Source of the DNA: Yersinia aleksiciae
GTDB taxonomy: Bacteria > Pseudomonadota > Gammaproteobacteria > Enterobacterales > Enterobacteriaceae
Assembly: GCF_001047675.1 (NCBI RefSeq)
Contig: NZ_CP011975.1
Coordinates: 1-64,000 of the forward strand
Direction: 5' to 3'
DNA: 64,000 nucleotides
Position numbers and translations under genes: made by a program. The number at the start of each line of letters is the position of its first letter. The stretch's first letter is position 1. This document shows, piece by piece, positions 15,828 to 23,909 of the stretch. The notes under the pieces are model-generated. The model searched no databases. It saw only the letters and a list, made by a program, of their open reading frames with translations, and had not been told where the DNA came from.

Positions 15828-16775
15828 TTAATCTCCGCTATAGGGCTGTTCACCACTTTCGGTGTAAGCCTGTTTGAGATAACCCCGCCAGGCGTTATGA
15901 GCTATCGTTTCGTTTTTCATACGTAAATTGGCATTTTGGGCTTGTTTCAATGCCCTGCGTTCGGCTGAGTTTTTTGGCTCATTACCCTTGAGTACCAGCC
16001 GCCGGAATGCGCCTTCAAAATCAATATTCAAATGCCCTGCATGGGACTGGCTGGCTTTCGGCTCAAACAATCCCTGCCACTCATTGGCAATGCTTTGAGC
16101 AATGACCACCGCTGGTGCATGGCCGTTTTCCTTGAATATCGCCAGCTGATTGATTGCGCCCATTGCCCCCTGTTTGGTTTTAATTGGTTTTTTTAAATCA
16201 CAACGAAATTGAACCCACTCTTCCCACAACTCAGTCGGTAACCATTCCGGCAGTTCGATATTTAACGGATCAAATGTCTTACCTTCCCTTTTCCCCTTGG
16301 GGGGTACAGGGGGGTTTTCTTTTAGTTCTTTCTCTTCCTCTAACTCTTCCTCTGGTAACGCTTTTTTATCCGGTGGTGTAACGCCGCCAGCGTTACCTTT
16401 GTTGTTACCTTTTGATTTCGAATCTCTGAATTCTGTAACGCGCCGACTGGTAACTGCCCGTTTTTTAGAGCCTTTTCCGTTATGGCGTTCAAAATGTGGG
16501 AAATACATTTTTGTGCCATCATGTTTTAACCATCCAACGGCAAGCAGTGCGTCAGCGAAGCCCGACATAAAAGTGATACGGTCAATGCCAATTCGGGTAA
16601 CGCTAACGGCGTTACAATCTGCGTTACCGTCGATGGTCTGCTGATCAGCCCAGACCCAAACACGGATTAACTTCCCGAGTACGGTATCTGGGTCAACATT
16701 TAGGATTTCAGCCAGTTGGAAGATCTCCGGTTTATCTGGAGTAATCACTTCGACTTTTATCCAACTTGATGCCAT
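15828..16775 (-). CDS. phage replication protein O / DnaT-like
   Basis: A 315-residue protein with an N-terminal winged helix (WIKVEVITPDKPEIFQLAEIL...GWLKHDG, about 5-88), as in origin-binding O-like and YdaU-like phage proteins. A highly charged linker (EELEEEKELKE...PKGKREGK) follows. The C-terminal module (LPEWLPTELWEEWVQFR...GHAPAVVIAQSIANEWQGLF, about 192-258) resembles DnaT-type domains that load the host DnaB helicase. No separate P or DnaC-like loader is seen, so this protein may bring the host replication complex by itself. Confidence 0.8.
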   Translation of the reverse strand: MASSWIKVEVITPDKPEIFQLAEILNVDPDTVLGKLIRVWVWADQQTIDGNADCNAVSVTRIGIDRITFMSGFADALLAVGWLKHDGTKMYFPHFERHNGKGSKKRAVTSRRVTEFRDSKSKGNNKGNAGGVTPPDKKALPEEELEEEKELKENPPVPPKGKREGKTFDPLNIELPEWLPTELWEEWVQFRCDLKKPIKTKQGAMGAINQLAIFKENGHAPAVVIAQSIANEWQGLFEPKASQSHAGHLNIDFEGAFRRLVLKGNEPKNSAERRALKQAQNANLRMKNETIAHNAWRGYLKQAYTESGEQPYSGD

Positions 16776-16787
16776 ACCTACCCCGAT

Positions 16788-16976
16788 TCAGTGCTGCTCT
16801 GTAACGCTGATAACGTTACATTTGGCGTGACTAGTATTAAATAGAGCGTTAAATGCTCTCCGTTGCCCTTGCATGGCTTCACGGGTAAATTGCCGTAAAA
16901 TCACCCGCGCCATATTTGCTGTGATAGGCATATTCCCGTACCGATAACCATTGCGGTAAGTCAGTTTTTTAGCCAT
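16788..16976 (-). CDS. small hypothetical phage protein
   Basis: A 62-residue basic protein (MAKKLTYRNGYRYGN...) with no recognised family. Its start overlaps the stop of the gene at 16969-17220 by eight bases. It is 12 bases upstream of the replication gene. DNA binding is possible from its charge only. Confidence 0.5.
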   Translation of the reverse strand: MAKKLTYRNGYRYGNMPITANMARVILRQFTREAMQGQRRAFNALFNTSHAKCNVISVTEQH

Positions 16977-17220
16977 GTGGCACCCGCCACGGCTTTTTAG
17001 CTTTAACGACTTTAGCTACCGGTTTATCCCGCATCCGCTTATAGGGTTTGGCATAGGTCTTAGCCCAAGCCAATGCACTGGCAAATGTAGAGTTCGGCGT
17101 ATCGGTGTAATGCTTACCGCCTTGAATAGCCGCCGATCTGGCGACTGTCTCGCTAAAACCGACACGTTGCAGTTCATCTCGTAATTGTTGCTCGACTTGT
17201 TCTCTGGAAAATCTGGCCAT
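16969..17220 (-). CDS. small hypothetical phage protein
   Basis: An 83-residue protein with a charged helical N-terminus (REQVEQQLRDELQRVGFSETVARSAA) and a lysine-rich C-terminus. No family recognised. It has the repeated leader CGAGGTATGACCAATG at its start, which gives good support for the start codon at 17220. Confidence 0.65.
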   Translation of the reverse strand: MARFSREQVEQQLRDELQRVGFSETVARSAAIQGGKHYTDTPNSTFASALAWAKTYAKPYKRMRDKPVAKVVKAKKPWRVPHG

Positions 17221-17233
17221 TGGTCATACCTCG

Positions 17234-17674
17234 TTATGCAATCAACTGCTGTGTCACCGGAATAAGTGCATGTATTGCCTCAGTTGCTTTAATTAATTTC
17301 TGTGACATATCAGAGCAGCCCAACAACACCGCACTCATCGCCAGCGAGAAATCGCGCAATGCTTGTGCCGCCAAATAATTCACTGAATTGGGGTTTTCCA
17401 ATCTGGCACGCCGCTCTCCTGGCAATGCCTGAAGTATGGCTGGAGTAAGTTCGGCGATTTTTGCTCTGGCCTTGTCAGTGTCACTATCAACCCAGCGGAA
17501 CAAGCGCTGTTTGTTGTTGTGGGTGGCGTGTTCATCCTCAATGGGCGTGAGTGGAAGCTCATCACCACCGAGATCGAAATAAGCCTGTGCTACTTCTGCC
17601 GCGACAATTTCTTGTTTGGTTTCTGCTGCCCAGCTCCGCAATTCTGCGCAGATGGCATCATGTTTTAATTTCAC
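17234..17674 (-). CDS. YdaT family phage protein
   Basis: A 146-residue protein like Rac-prophage YdaT: AYFDLGGDELPLTP (31-44), NNKQRLFRWVDSDTDKARAKIAELTPAILQALP. YdaT-type proteins sit next to Cro/YdaS and can block growth when overproduced; in phages they take the place of CII. It lies 40 bases after cro on the same strand, so it is a direct early product. Whether it activates lysogeny promoters here is not shown. Confidence 0.75.
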   Translation of the reverse strand: MKLKHDAICAELRSWAAETKQEIVAAEVAQAYFDLGGDELPLTPIEDEHATHNNKQRLFRWVDSDTDKARAKIAELTPAILQALPGERRARLENPNSVNYLAAQALRDFSLAMSAVLLGCSDMSQKLIKATEAIHALIPVTQQLIA

Positions 17675-17692
17675 AGTGACCTCCTTATGAAA

Positions 17693-17712
17693 GCTGATTT
17701 TTAAAAATCAGC
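17693..17712. promoter_or_regulatory. 20-bp perfect palindrome between cro and ydaT
   Basis: GCTGATTTTTAAAAATCAGC is a perfect inverted repeat just downstream of the cro stop side. The inner 16 bases (TGATTTTTAAAAATCA) occur again at 22500-22515, after the Gp157-like gene. It may be a protein site or a weak terminator. Confidence 0.5.
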
Positions 17713-17714
17713 GT

Positions 17715-17912
17715 TTACTGTGCTGGTGCTATAGGCTTGTCATAGTCAATAGGGTCGTAATGCAATTCGCCATTAGAGGCTTTCTCTAATCGAACGGCCC
17801 TTTTCTCTGGGACTAAATCACCCCAAGCAGAAACCGATGGCGGCTTAACCCCCGCAGCTTTTGCCAGAGCACTCTTGGTGCCGAAATATTGAATGGCATC
17901 TTTTTTTAACAC
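17715..17912 (-). CDS. Cro-like repressor
   Basis: A 65-residue helix-turn-helix protein very like P22 Cro in pattern: MLKKDAIQYFGTKSALAKAAGVKPPSVSAW...VPEKRAVRLEKASNGEL. The recognition helix is about residues 23-32. It is divergent from the repressor gene with an 82-base operator region between. It would shut off the repressor and early promoters during lytic growth. Confidence 0.88.
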   Translation of the reverse strand: MLKKDAIQYFGTKSALAKAAGVKPPSVSAWGDLVPEKRAVRLEKASNGELHYDPIDYDKPIAPAQ

Positions 17913-17994
17913 GTCGCCTCTCCTGTTGTTAGATTTAGTTAAAAAGTTATTTGTTCAGGAAATTTAAGTCAAGAGAATTTAGAATTACCTAACT
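17913..17994. promoter_or_regulatory. immunity operator region between cro and repressor
   Basis: An AT-rich intergenic stretch with two candidate operator sites: TTGTTAGATTTAGTTAAA (17926-17943) and, inverted, TTTAGAATTACCTAAC (17978-17993), the latter just before the repressor ATG. Both contain the half-site GTTAG found again at 18430-18481. The divergent cro and repressor promoters must lie here. Exact -10 elements were not assigned. Confidence 0.6.
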
Positions 17995-18387
17995 ATGAAA
18001 AATCCCGGTGAACGCATCAGAGAGCGGCGAAATGAGCTGCAACTAACCCAACGCAGCCTTGCAAAGGCGGTGAAAGTGTCCCATGTCACCATTTCACAAT
18101 GGGAAAGCAACGACAGTTCACCTTCTGGCAAAAATCTATTTGCCCTGAGTACCGCATTACAGTGCTCACCAACGTGGATTTTATACGGGGATACAGATCA
18201 ATCCCCCCCACCCGCAGTAAAGATCCCACCTGAACTTGATGAGAGAGAAGCTGAACTAATTCAATTGTTTGCGTCTCTTCCTGAATCAGAAAAAGAGCGG
18301 CACTTAACAGACCTTCGGCTTAAAGTTGATGAGTTAAACCGACTTTTTGAAGAGCTGTTACAAACCAGAAAAAAACTCGCCAAATAA
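17995..18387 (+). CDS. phage repressor, XRE type, lacking S24 cleavage domain
   Basis: A 130-residue protein with an N-terminal XRE helix-turn-helix (IRERRNELQLTQRSLAKAVKVSHVTISQWE, about 8-37) and a C-terminal coiled-coil tail (EREAELIQLFASLPESEKERHLTDLRLKVDELNRLFEEL). It sits at the CI position, divergent from cro. It has no Ala-Gly cleavage site and no Ser-Lys S24 peptidase, so RecA-stimulated self-cleavage cannot induce this phage; another signal or antirepressor is needed. The tail probably dimerises. Confidence 0.85.
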   Translation: MKNPGERIRERRNELQLTQRSLAKAVKVSHVTISQWESNDSSPSGKNLFALSTALQCSPTWILYGDTDQSPPPAVKIPPELDEREAELIQLFASLPESEKERHLTDLRLKVDELNRLFEELLQTRKKLAK

Positions 18388-18429
18388 ATATTCATACTTT
18401 TCAAATTCTTACCGCTAATTTCGCCCTTA

Positions 18430-18481
18430 TTGTTAAGTTTATTTAAATTTACGATTGAATTTATTGTTAGTTTAAATTAAC
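18430..18481. promoter_or_regulatory. candidate left operator pair downstream of repressor
   Basis: Two sites sharing TTGTTA and a TTTA core: TTGTTAAGTTTATTTAAAT (18430-18448) and TTGTTAGTTTAAATTAAC (18464-18481). The second contains a 16-base near-palindrome. They resemble the site at 17926-17943 and lie where a leftward-type early promoter for the recombination genes would be. Confidence 0.5.
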
Positions 18482-18559
18482 TTTAGCCCATCAACGGCAC
18501 AACAGCCGCTTAGGTAAGCAAGTTCTGACAATCTGAAAGCAGATAAAAAGGGATAGACA

Positions 18560-18778
18560 ATGGGAAAGCTATTGGATGACCACAGTAAATATGTTGCACA
18601 AGCTAAAGCCAAGGGGGTGAATTTCATCACTCTTCGCTGCCCAATATGTAATAAAGAAATTGAAACACGCAGAGGAATAGATAACGCAGTTTGGGATTCA
18701 CTAGCGACTTGCCCTCATTGCGAATCGATTTATCTAAAAATTACTGATGGTGGGAAAGCAACTGCCGAGATAATTTAA
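18560..18778 (+). CDS. small zinc-ribbon phage protein
   Basis: A 72-residue protein with two CxxC knuckles (CPIC 27-30, CPHC 51-54) that form a zinc ribbon. AAAAGGGA precedes the ATG. First gene of the plus-strand early operon after the repressor. Function unknown; a DNA or RNA-binding regulatory role would fit. Confidence 0.7.
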   Translation: MGKLLDDHSKYVAQAKAKGVNFITLRCPICNKEIETRRGIDNAVWDSLATCPHCESIYLKITDGGKATAEII

Positions 18779-18799
18779 CCCTTAATATTCAGGAAATTT

Positions 18800-18973
18800 A
18801 TGGAGCAACTATTATTCGCTTTAGTTGTATCGGTATGCCCTGCTCATGAAATTTGTAGAGATATTGTCTATGAAGTTTATGACACCCAACAAGAATGTGA
18901 AAAAGTCATTTTCGAAAATAGGTTATTCAACGGCAACTGCTACCCAGTCGATGCCATTATTCATCAACAATAA
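18800..18973 (+). CDS. DUF1482 (YebW-like) small protein
   Basis: A 57-residue protein starting MEQLLFALVVSVCPAHEICR. The pattern of hydrophobic N-terminus, paired cysteines and CYPVD near the end is that of DUF1482/YebW proteins found in lambdoid early regions. An AGGAAATTT stretch provides the ribosome site. Function unknown. Its stop directly abuts the repeated leader of the next gene. Confidence 0.75.
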   Translation: MEQLLFALVVSVCPAHEICRDIVYEVYDTQQECEKVIFENRLFNGNCYPVDAIIHQQ

Positions 18974-18986
18974 CGAGGTATGACCA

Positions 18987-19319
18987 ATGAAATTTAAAGA
19001 AATTAAATTATCTATTAAACCACTTCATAATGACGTTGCTCAGTTATCCGCAGAAAATGAAGTAATCGGCTATGCCGTTAAAAATAAAGAGGCTAATTTA
19101 CCGCTGGCTTCTATTGTTTTGCCTAGTGGTGAAACTTTAGGGGATTATCACTGTATGGGCTGTGCAATTAAAGCCGCCGCTCAGCATTATATTGGTATTG
19201 GCGAAGATGAAGTCATTGAGGCCAATTTCAGCTTCGGTAATAACAACGTCCGTGACTTATTATTAGCTGCTTTGTTATCAAGTGTTGTTGATGATTTAAC
19301 CACTCAATCCAGACATTAA
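18987..19319 (+). CDS. hypothetical phage protein
   Basis: A 110-residue acidic protein with no recognised family (MKFKEIKLSIKPLHND...). It contains two close cysteines (CMGC, 56-59). The leader CGAGGTATGACCAATG fixes its start. It belongs to the early plus-strand operon. Confidence 0.65.
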   Translation: MKFKEIKLSIKPLHNDVAQLSAENEVIGYAVKNKEANLPLASIVLPSGETLGDYHCMGCAIKAAAQHYIGIGEDEVIEANFSFGNNNVRDLLLAALLSSVVDDLTTQSRH

Positions 19320-19507
19320 TAATTGCAGCCAACACCAGTGAAACGGTCGTAAAACTCAGCTCATTAAAGTGGATATATCGACGCCGAAAACGTAACCGGC
19401 ATTAAAACAGACGTAAAAAAGCCCACACAAGGTGGGCAATCTTACCGGCTTAACGTCCCGGTGACGGCAGAGTCAGCGACCAAACCGACTCTAGCGAGGT
19501 ATGACCA
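19320..19507. other. structured intergenic region with a minus-strand terminator
   Basis: No gene in this 188-base gap. GCCCACACAAGGTGGGC (about 19430-19446) is a hairpin; read on the minus strand it is followed by a run of six T, as in an intrinsic terminator, although no minus-strand gene ends here. A second hairpin pairs GAGTC (19471-19475) with GACTC. An antisense transcript ending here is possible. Confidence 0.5.
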
Positions 19508-19822
19508 ATGGCTTCCACCACTGGACGCCGAAATTATAGCGAGATCTCTATGCAAAAGACAACACTTAGAATCCTGGCTGATTCTATCGTCATCGCTAAT
19601 GCTGCTAAATCCCCCGCATTAGTCGAAGTTGGAGCGAGTCCAGACGCAATAATGGGCACTGTTTCAGATCTAATAGAATCCGGCATTGTAGATGTACGTG
19701 ATTTAATTTCTCTGGCTTTAGAAAAAATTAAAAAATGTGACTCTACGTCGTTAGTTCATGTATTACCCACAGATGAATTAATAGCACTGACCGATTGTTA
19801 TTATCAGATTAAAAATAATTAG
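19508..19822 (+). CDS. hypothetical phage protein
   Basis: A 104-residue protein with no recognised family. The start at 19508 carries the repeated leader CGAGGTATGACCAATG; a second in-frame ATG at residue 15 is possible (MQKTTLRILADSI). Mostly helical. It is followed after 13 bases by the large recombination gene, whose leader is a one-base variant of the same sequence. Confidence 0.6.
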   Translation: MASTTGRRNYSEISMQKTTLRILADSIVIANAAKSPALVEVGASPDAIMGTVSDLIESGIVDVRDLISLALEKIKKCDSTSLVHVLPTDELIALTDCYYQIKNN

Positions 19823-19835
19823 CGAGGAATGACCA

Positions 19836-21989
19836 ATGAGCTTATTTGTATGTGGGTTTCTACCCAAAAAATCAGCTATGGCAAATGGTGCTGCAGCCAT
19901 GGCGATTACTGTTGATGCCAAAAATCAAAAAATGGCAACAATGAAATCCACCATGTTATTAGAAGGGGAATTCCCCGGATCAAGTAGTAATTTCTTTGCC
20001 CCTAAAGTTTGTGCTGATCGTGTGGGTTCCCCTCGCCCTCCGGTACATGATGATGCTGAAGATAATGCCATATTCAGCACTGAATGGATGGAACATAATC
20101 AATGGAATGATGAAACTAAAGAATTTGAACCTATCGTCGTTGATAATACTGATGAAATTGACAATGTTAAAAACATCTTCGATTTACCAATTAACGTAAG
20201 AATTGCATATGTTTTATTATATGGCGTAGAGCCTGAAATTGTTGATAGCCATCTATTATCTAATGCATACGATTTAATTAATGATGATGAATCAGAGTCG
20301 TTATATCGTGCAGTTATTGATGGCTTGCCACGCTTACCACAAGTTAAGCACATGTACATCACTACATTGGCACAACTCATTGATGATGTTCAGGCCCACA
20401 CTCCGGTATTTAAATCATGGCCGGACGTTAACAAGTTTGCTGAAAAGTGGATCAACTCCCGTCCAGATGAGCGGGAACACCCTGGCCATCAAGCGAATGA
20501 ACAAGCCAATTCATCGCCTACGCCAGCGGGTCATCGTGAACGCGATTATAAGCATGATTACGCCTCTCTCGATCTTGAAGTCGCCTGCGCCCTGTTCCCC
20601 AGTGATTATGATGTTTGGGAAGTGCCATCATCCATTTATCGTGGCGCTAAAGAAAAAGTAGAGAAAGGTGATGAGGCTTGGCGGCGCTGGTCAACAGCTT
20701 TACGGATTATCCCTGCCATTTTAGCGGTTTCCCGTGATGATCTGTTTGCAATGATCCGCAGTGCTGAATTGGATATTCATAAAGACCCAGCCAAGCTGAA
20801 AGTCTATATCAATCAGTGTTTACAGCTTGATGTAATCAAAGCCGATGATGTGAAAGTAGCAAACCTTGGCGATGGCAAATTTAGTGTTGATGGCTTGACC
20901 AGCGCAGCCAACGATTCACCGGCGAATACCAGCACAATCGAAAAACCAAAAACTGATACAAAAGTGCCAAAAGGTGCAACAGAACAGCCCAATCATGTAT
21001 CAAACATTGCAAATAGCGCCATTAATGATGAAACGGCGACCATTAACGCCGAGACCCATACCAATAAGCAGATAGAACCTGAATCACCGCATCCTACCGC
21101 AGATGAGTTCCAACAGCGGGCATCACAGATCGATCAGGATATATCTAAGTTACCCAAAGAGTCTCAGGATAATTTAAGTATCTGGAAATCAGTACAGCGC
21201 ACCGATCCCGCGCGTACCAAGCGCAAAGATACGACCAAAAATGGCAAAGTCATTCGCTCTGTGACCAGCATCAATCCTACCTATCAGACAATGAGAGCCA
21301 CGGAAATCTTTGGCCCCTTTGGTAGCGGCTGGGGCGTGGATATTATCAGTGAGGAATTTATACCCGGCATCCCATTTATGGAGTCGATTCTGGATAGCAA
21401 CAATCGAGAGATCGGGCGTAAACCCATGCGTGATGGGGATGGCACCATTCTACGGACCTCCAACCACACTATGCGGATTGAACTGTGGTACCAATACGCA
21501 GGAGGTCGGGGCCGCTTCCCTGCTTTTGGTCATACCAAACATATTTATCAGAGTACAAATGGTTTCATTTGTGACGATGAAGTCAGCAAAAAAAGCCTAA
21601 CGGACGCCACGACCAAAGCATTAGCACAGCTTGGTTTCAGCGCTGATGTATTTATGGGGCTGTTTGATGATGCTGAATACACCGCCGACAATAATATTGA
21701 GTTTGGTATTAAAAATGCCAGCACTAAAGCTGATGATGTGGTTCGTCTGCGTAAAGAGTTAGACGACAAATTCAAAGCCAATACCGAGACGATGAAAACA
21801 GCAGTCACGGCGAATGAAGTGACAAAAATCAGCACCTCACTAACACGCACCATCGGGGTTCATCTCAAAAATGCCGAATCATCCCATGATGATGAGCACG
21901 TCAAATATCTGACCGGACGCCTAACCCGTTTGAATCAAATCAAAGATGAGTGCTTGGCAAAATTTGTCACTGAGGGAGAAAAAGCATGA
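19836..21989 (+). CDS. large putative recombination protein, RecE-like N-terminus and annealing-like C-terminus
   Basis: A 717-residue protein. The N-terminal part (residues about 115-250, DLPINVRIAYVLLYGVEPEIVD...) looks like the non-catalytic N-terminal regions of RecE-type exonuclease VIII proteins. A Ser/Thr/Asn-rich linker (about 350-440) follows. The C-terminal domain (about 445-620) has WKSVQRTDP, ATEIFGPFGSGWGVDI and KKSLTDATTKALAQLGF, which resembles single-strand annealing proteins of the Sak/Rad52-like group. No RecE nuclease motif was found. It probably anneals or protects ssDNA in phage recombination. Domain assignments are from memory and moderate in certainty. Confidence 0.6.
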   Translation: MSLFVCGFLPKKSAMANGAAAMAITVDAKNQKMATMKSTMLLEGEFPGSSSNFFAPKVCADRVGSPRPPVHDDAEDNAIFSTEWMEHNQWNDETKEFEPIVVDNTDEIDNVKNIFDLPINVRIAYVLLYGVEPEIVDSHLLSNAYDLINDDESESLYRAVIDGLPRLPQVKHMYITTLAQLIDDVQAHTPVFKSWPDVNKFAEKWINSRPDEREHPGHQANEQANSSPTPAGHRERDYKHDYASLDLEVACALFPSDYDVWEVPSSIYRGAKEKVEKGDEAWRRWSTALRIIPAILAVSRDDLFAMIRSAELDIHKDPAKLKVYINQCLQLDVIKADDVKVANLGDGKFSVDGLTSAANDSPANTSTIEKPKTDTKVPKGATEQPNHVSNIANSAINDETATINAETHTNKQIEPESPHPTADEFQQRASQIDQDISKLPKESQDNLSIWKSVQRTDPARTKRKDTTKNGKVIRSVTSINPTYQTMRATEIFGPFGSGWGVDIISEEFIPGIPFMESILDSNNREIGRKPMRDGDGTILRTSNHTMRIELWYQYAGGRGRFPAFGHTKHIYQSTNGFICDDEVSKKSLTDATTKALAQLGFSADVFMGLFDDAEYTADNNIEFGIKNASTKADDVVRLRKELDDKFKANTETMKTAVTANEVTKISTSLTRTIGVHLKNAESSHDDEHVKYLTGRLTRLNQIKDECLAKFVTEGEKA

Positions 21990-22498
21990 GCACAAGCGCC
22001 ATATCATTAGCCACTGATTACCGCAAATTGCAGGAAATGGCCGATAGCGGTGATGAACTCACCCCCGAAATGGTCGCTGACACTCTCTCTGGCATTGAGG
22101 GCATGCTGGAAGATAAGTTCGATGCCTTGATGGCACTGGTACGTAACACGCTGGGTCAGGCAGAAATATGTGCCAACGAAGCCAAACGGATGAGTGCACG
22201 CAAGAAAAGTTTTGATAATCAGGCTGAAATCTACCGTAAATATATATTGGAATGCATGATTCAGGCCGGTAAAGACTCGATCAAAACGGCGTCCAATACC
22301 TTCACTGCCCGAAAAGGGACAAAAAAACTCGTCATCACCGATGTGAATTTGTTGCCTGATGAATATGTCGACTCCGTTTCTCAGGTGCAAATTATCACCA
22401 CCCCAAAAGCCGATGAAATCAAAGCTGCCTTAAATGAGGGCCTATTGATTGCCGGTGCCAAGTTTGAAACTGGCGAACGTTCGTTAGCCGTCCGCTAA
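21986..22498 (+). CDS. siphovirus Gp157 family protein
   Basis: A 170-residue protein with a central coiled coil (about 40-100) and the family motif KTASNTFTARKGTKKLVITD...LLPDEYV (about 100-126). Gp157 proteins are common next to phage recombination genes and have been linked to phage resistance in streptococci; the mechanism is unclear. It overlaps the previous gene by ATGA, so the two are translated together and may interact. Confidence 0.85.
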   Translation: MSTSAISLATDYRKLQEMADSGDELTPEMVADTLSGIEGMLEDKFDALMALVRNTLGQAEICANEAKRMSARKKSFDNQAEIYRKYILECMIQAGKDSIKTASNTFTARKGTKKLVITDVNLLPDEYVDSVSQVQIITTPKADEIKAALNEGLLIAGAKFETGERSLAVR

Positions 22499-22499
22499 C

Positions 22500-22552
22500 T
22501 GATTTTTAAAAATCAAAACTGAACCGGTCAGCACGTTACTATGCTGGCCGGT
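22500..22552. promoter_or_regulatory. palindrome and strong hairpin before xis
   Basis: TGATTTTTAAAAATCA (22500-22515) repeats the inner part of the palindrome at 17693-17712. It is followed by a hairpin: ACCGGTCAGCA (22523-22533) pairs with TGCTGGCCGGT (22542-22552) with a G-T pair and an eight-base loop. No T run follows. The structure lies just before the xis ribosome site and could limit xis-int expression. Confidence 0.5.
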
Positions 22553-22570
22553 CATATCGAGGTATGACCA

Positions 22571-22837
22571 ATGGCTAAATTAATGACATTAACCGAATGG
22601 TGTGATGAAACGTATACGACTGACAAGCCGACGATTCAAACACTCCAACGCTGGGCCAGAAACGGTAACTTTTACCCTGCAGCAGAAAAACACGGCAGAC
22701 AATATCGCGTGCGGCCCGGTGCCATTTATATACAGCCCAAAAGCTACAGAATGGCGAAAGCGCTGAACATTTCACATTCTACGATACCGCCAATATTGGA
22801 GAAGATGGGTTATGGCAAAAAGGCCGGGAAAGTATGA
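22571..22837 (+). CDS. xis: excisionase (DUF1233 family)
   Basis: An 88-residue protein with the DUF1233 excisionase pattern: LTEWCDETYTTDKPTIQTLQRWARNGNFYPAAEKHGRQYRVRP (about 7-49), a winged-helix DNA binder that directs integrase toward excision. It overlaps the integrase gene by 26 bases. The leader CGAGGTATGACCAATG precedes it. Confidence 0.88.
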   Translation: MAKLMTLTEWCDETYTTDKPTIQTLQRWARNGNFYPAAEKHGRQYRVRPGAIYIQPKSYRMAKALNISHSTIPPILEKMGYGKKAGKV

Positions 22838-23894
22838 CGCTAATTTGCCCAAAAACCTCACCTTTAGGCGTGTTCAACTAACTTTCTATTGGCGCAACCC
22901 GCTAACTGGAAAGGAGTTATCTCTCGGCAAAATTGCCCGGCGAGACGCCATATCCCAAGCCATTGAAGCCAATAATTTCATTGAACAAAACTACACTCCT
23001 GTCGCACTACTAGAAAAGCTCAAAGGCACGCAGGAGTTCACACTGGCAGCATGGCTAAAACGATATGACGTCATCTATAAGCGCCGGGAATTGGCCGAAA
23101 ACACCTATAAAGTTCGCAAGGGACAAATAGCCATGATCAGCGAAAAAATGGGCAACAGGGTGTTAGCTAAAATCAGCACGCGCCATATTGCCGAGTTTTT
23201 AGAGTTTTGGGTGGCACAGGACAAAAAAACTATGGCCGCTACTATGCGGTCAGTGTTGTCTGATATTTTCCGAGAAGCGATTGTCGAGGGCCATATAGAT
23301 AATAATCCAGTGACACCGACACGCTCAGCTAAACCGGTGGTGAAACGTGAGCGCCTGGAACTGGATCAGTATCTCGCTATTCGTGAGGTCGCTGTCACAT
23401 TACCGGCGTGGTTTGGGCTATCAATGGATCTGGCGCTAGTCACTGGCCAACGACGTGAGGATTTATCTCTGATGCGCTTTGACCAGATTGTTGATGGCAG
23501 ATTACAGATAGACCAAGGCAAAACCGGAGCCATGATCTCCCTGCCCTTAGATCTTGAACTTAAAGCCGTTGGCCTACGCCTTAGCACCGTGATTGAACAA
23601 TGTAGATTAGCCAGTAAAACAGATTTCATGATAAGTGCTGGCATCAGAAAAAATAGCCCTGATGGATCACTACATCCAGACAGCCTGACAAAGAAATTCG
23701 TAACGGCGAGAAAAGGAACAGATTTTCGTTTTGATGAGAGCCCACCAACTTTTCACGAGATCAGAAGTCTCGCTGGGCGATTGTATGAAAAGGAAAAAGG
23801 TAAAGAATTTGCGATGAAACTGCTGGGGCATAAATCGGAGAAGATGACGAACAAGTATCTGGATACGAGGGGTAAAGAATACGTAATGCTATAA
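22812..23894 (+). CDS. int: tyrosine recombinase (phage integrase)
   Basis: A 360-residue lambda-type integrase. Catalytic residues are all visible: R214 (TGQRRED), K237 (QGKTGA), H315 and R318 (FHEIR), H340 (LLGHKS) and nucleophile Y349 (NKYLDTRG). An N-terminal arm-binding region (1-60) and core-binding domain (about 75-170) precede the catalytic domain. It reads toward the host junction 80 bases away, as expected for an integrase next to its attachment site. The sdsR locus is the likely target. Confidence 0.95.
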   Translation: MAKRPGKYDANLPKNLTFRRVQLTFYWRNPLTGKELSLGKIARRDAISQAIEANNFIEQNYTPVALLEKLKGTQEFTLAAWLKRYDVIYKRRELAENTYKVRKGQIAMISEKMGNRVLAKISTRHIAEFLEFWVAQDKKTMAATMRSVLSDIFREAIVEGHIDNNPVTPTRSAKPVVKRERLELDQYLAIREVAVTLPAWFGLSMDLALVTGQRREDLSLMRFDQIVDGRLQIDQGKTGAMISLPLDLELKAVGLRLSTVIEQCRLASKTDFMISAGIRKNSPDGSLHPDSLTKKFVTARKGTDFRFDESPPTFHEIRSLAGRLYEKEKGKEFAMKLLGHKSEKMTNKYLDTRGKEYVML

Positions 23895-23909
23895 AAGACC
23901 GAATATCAG

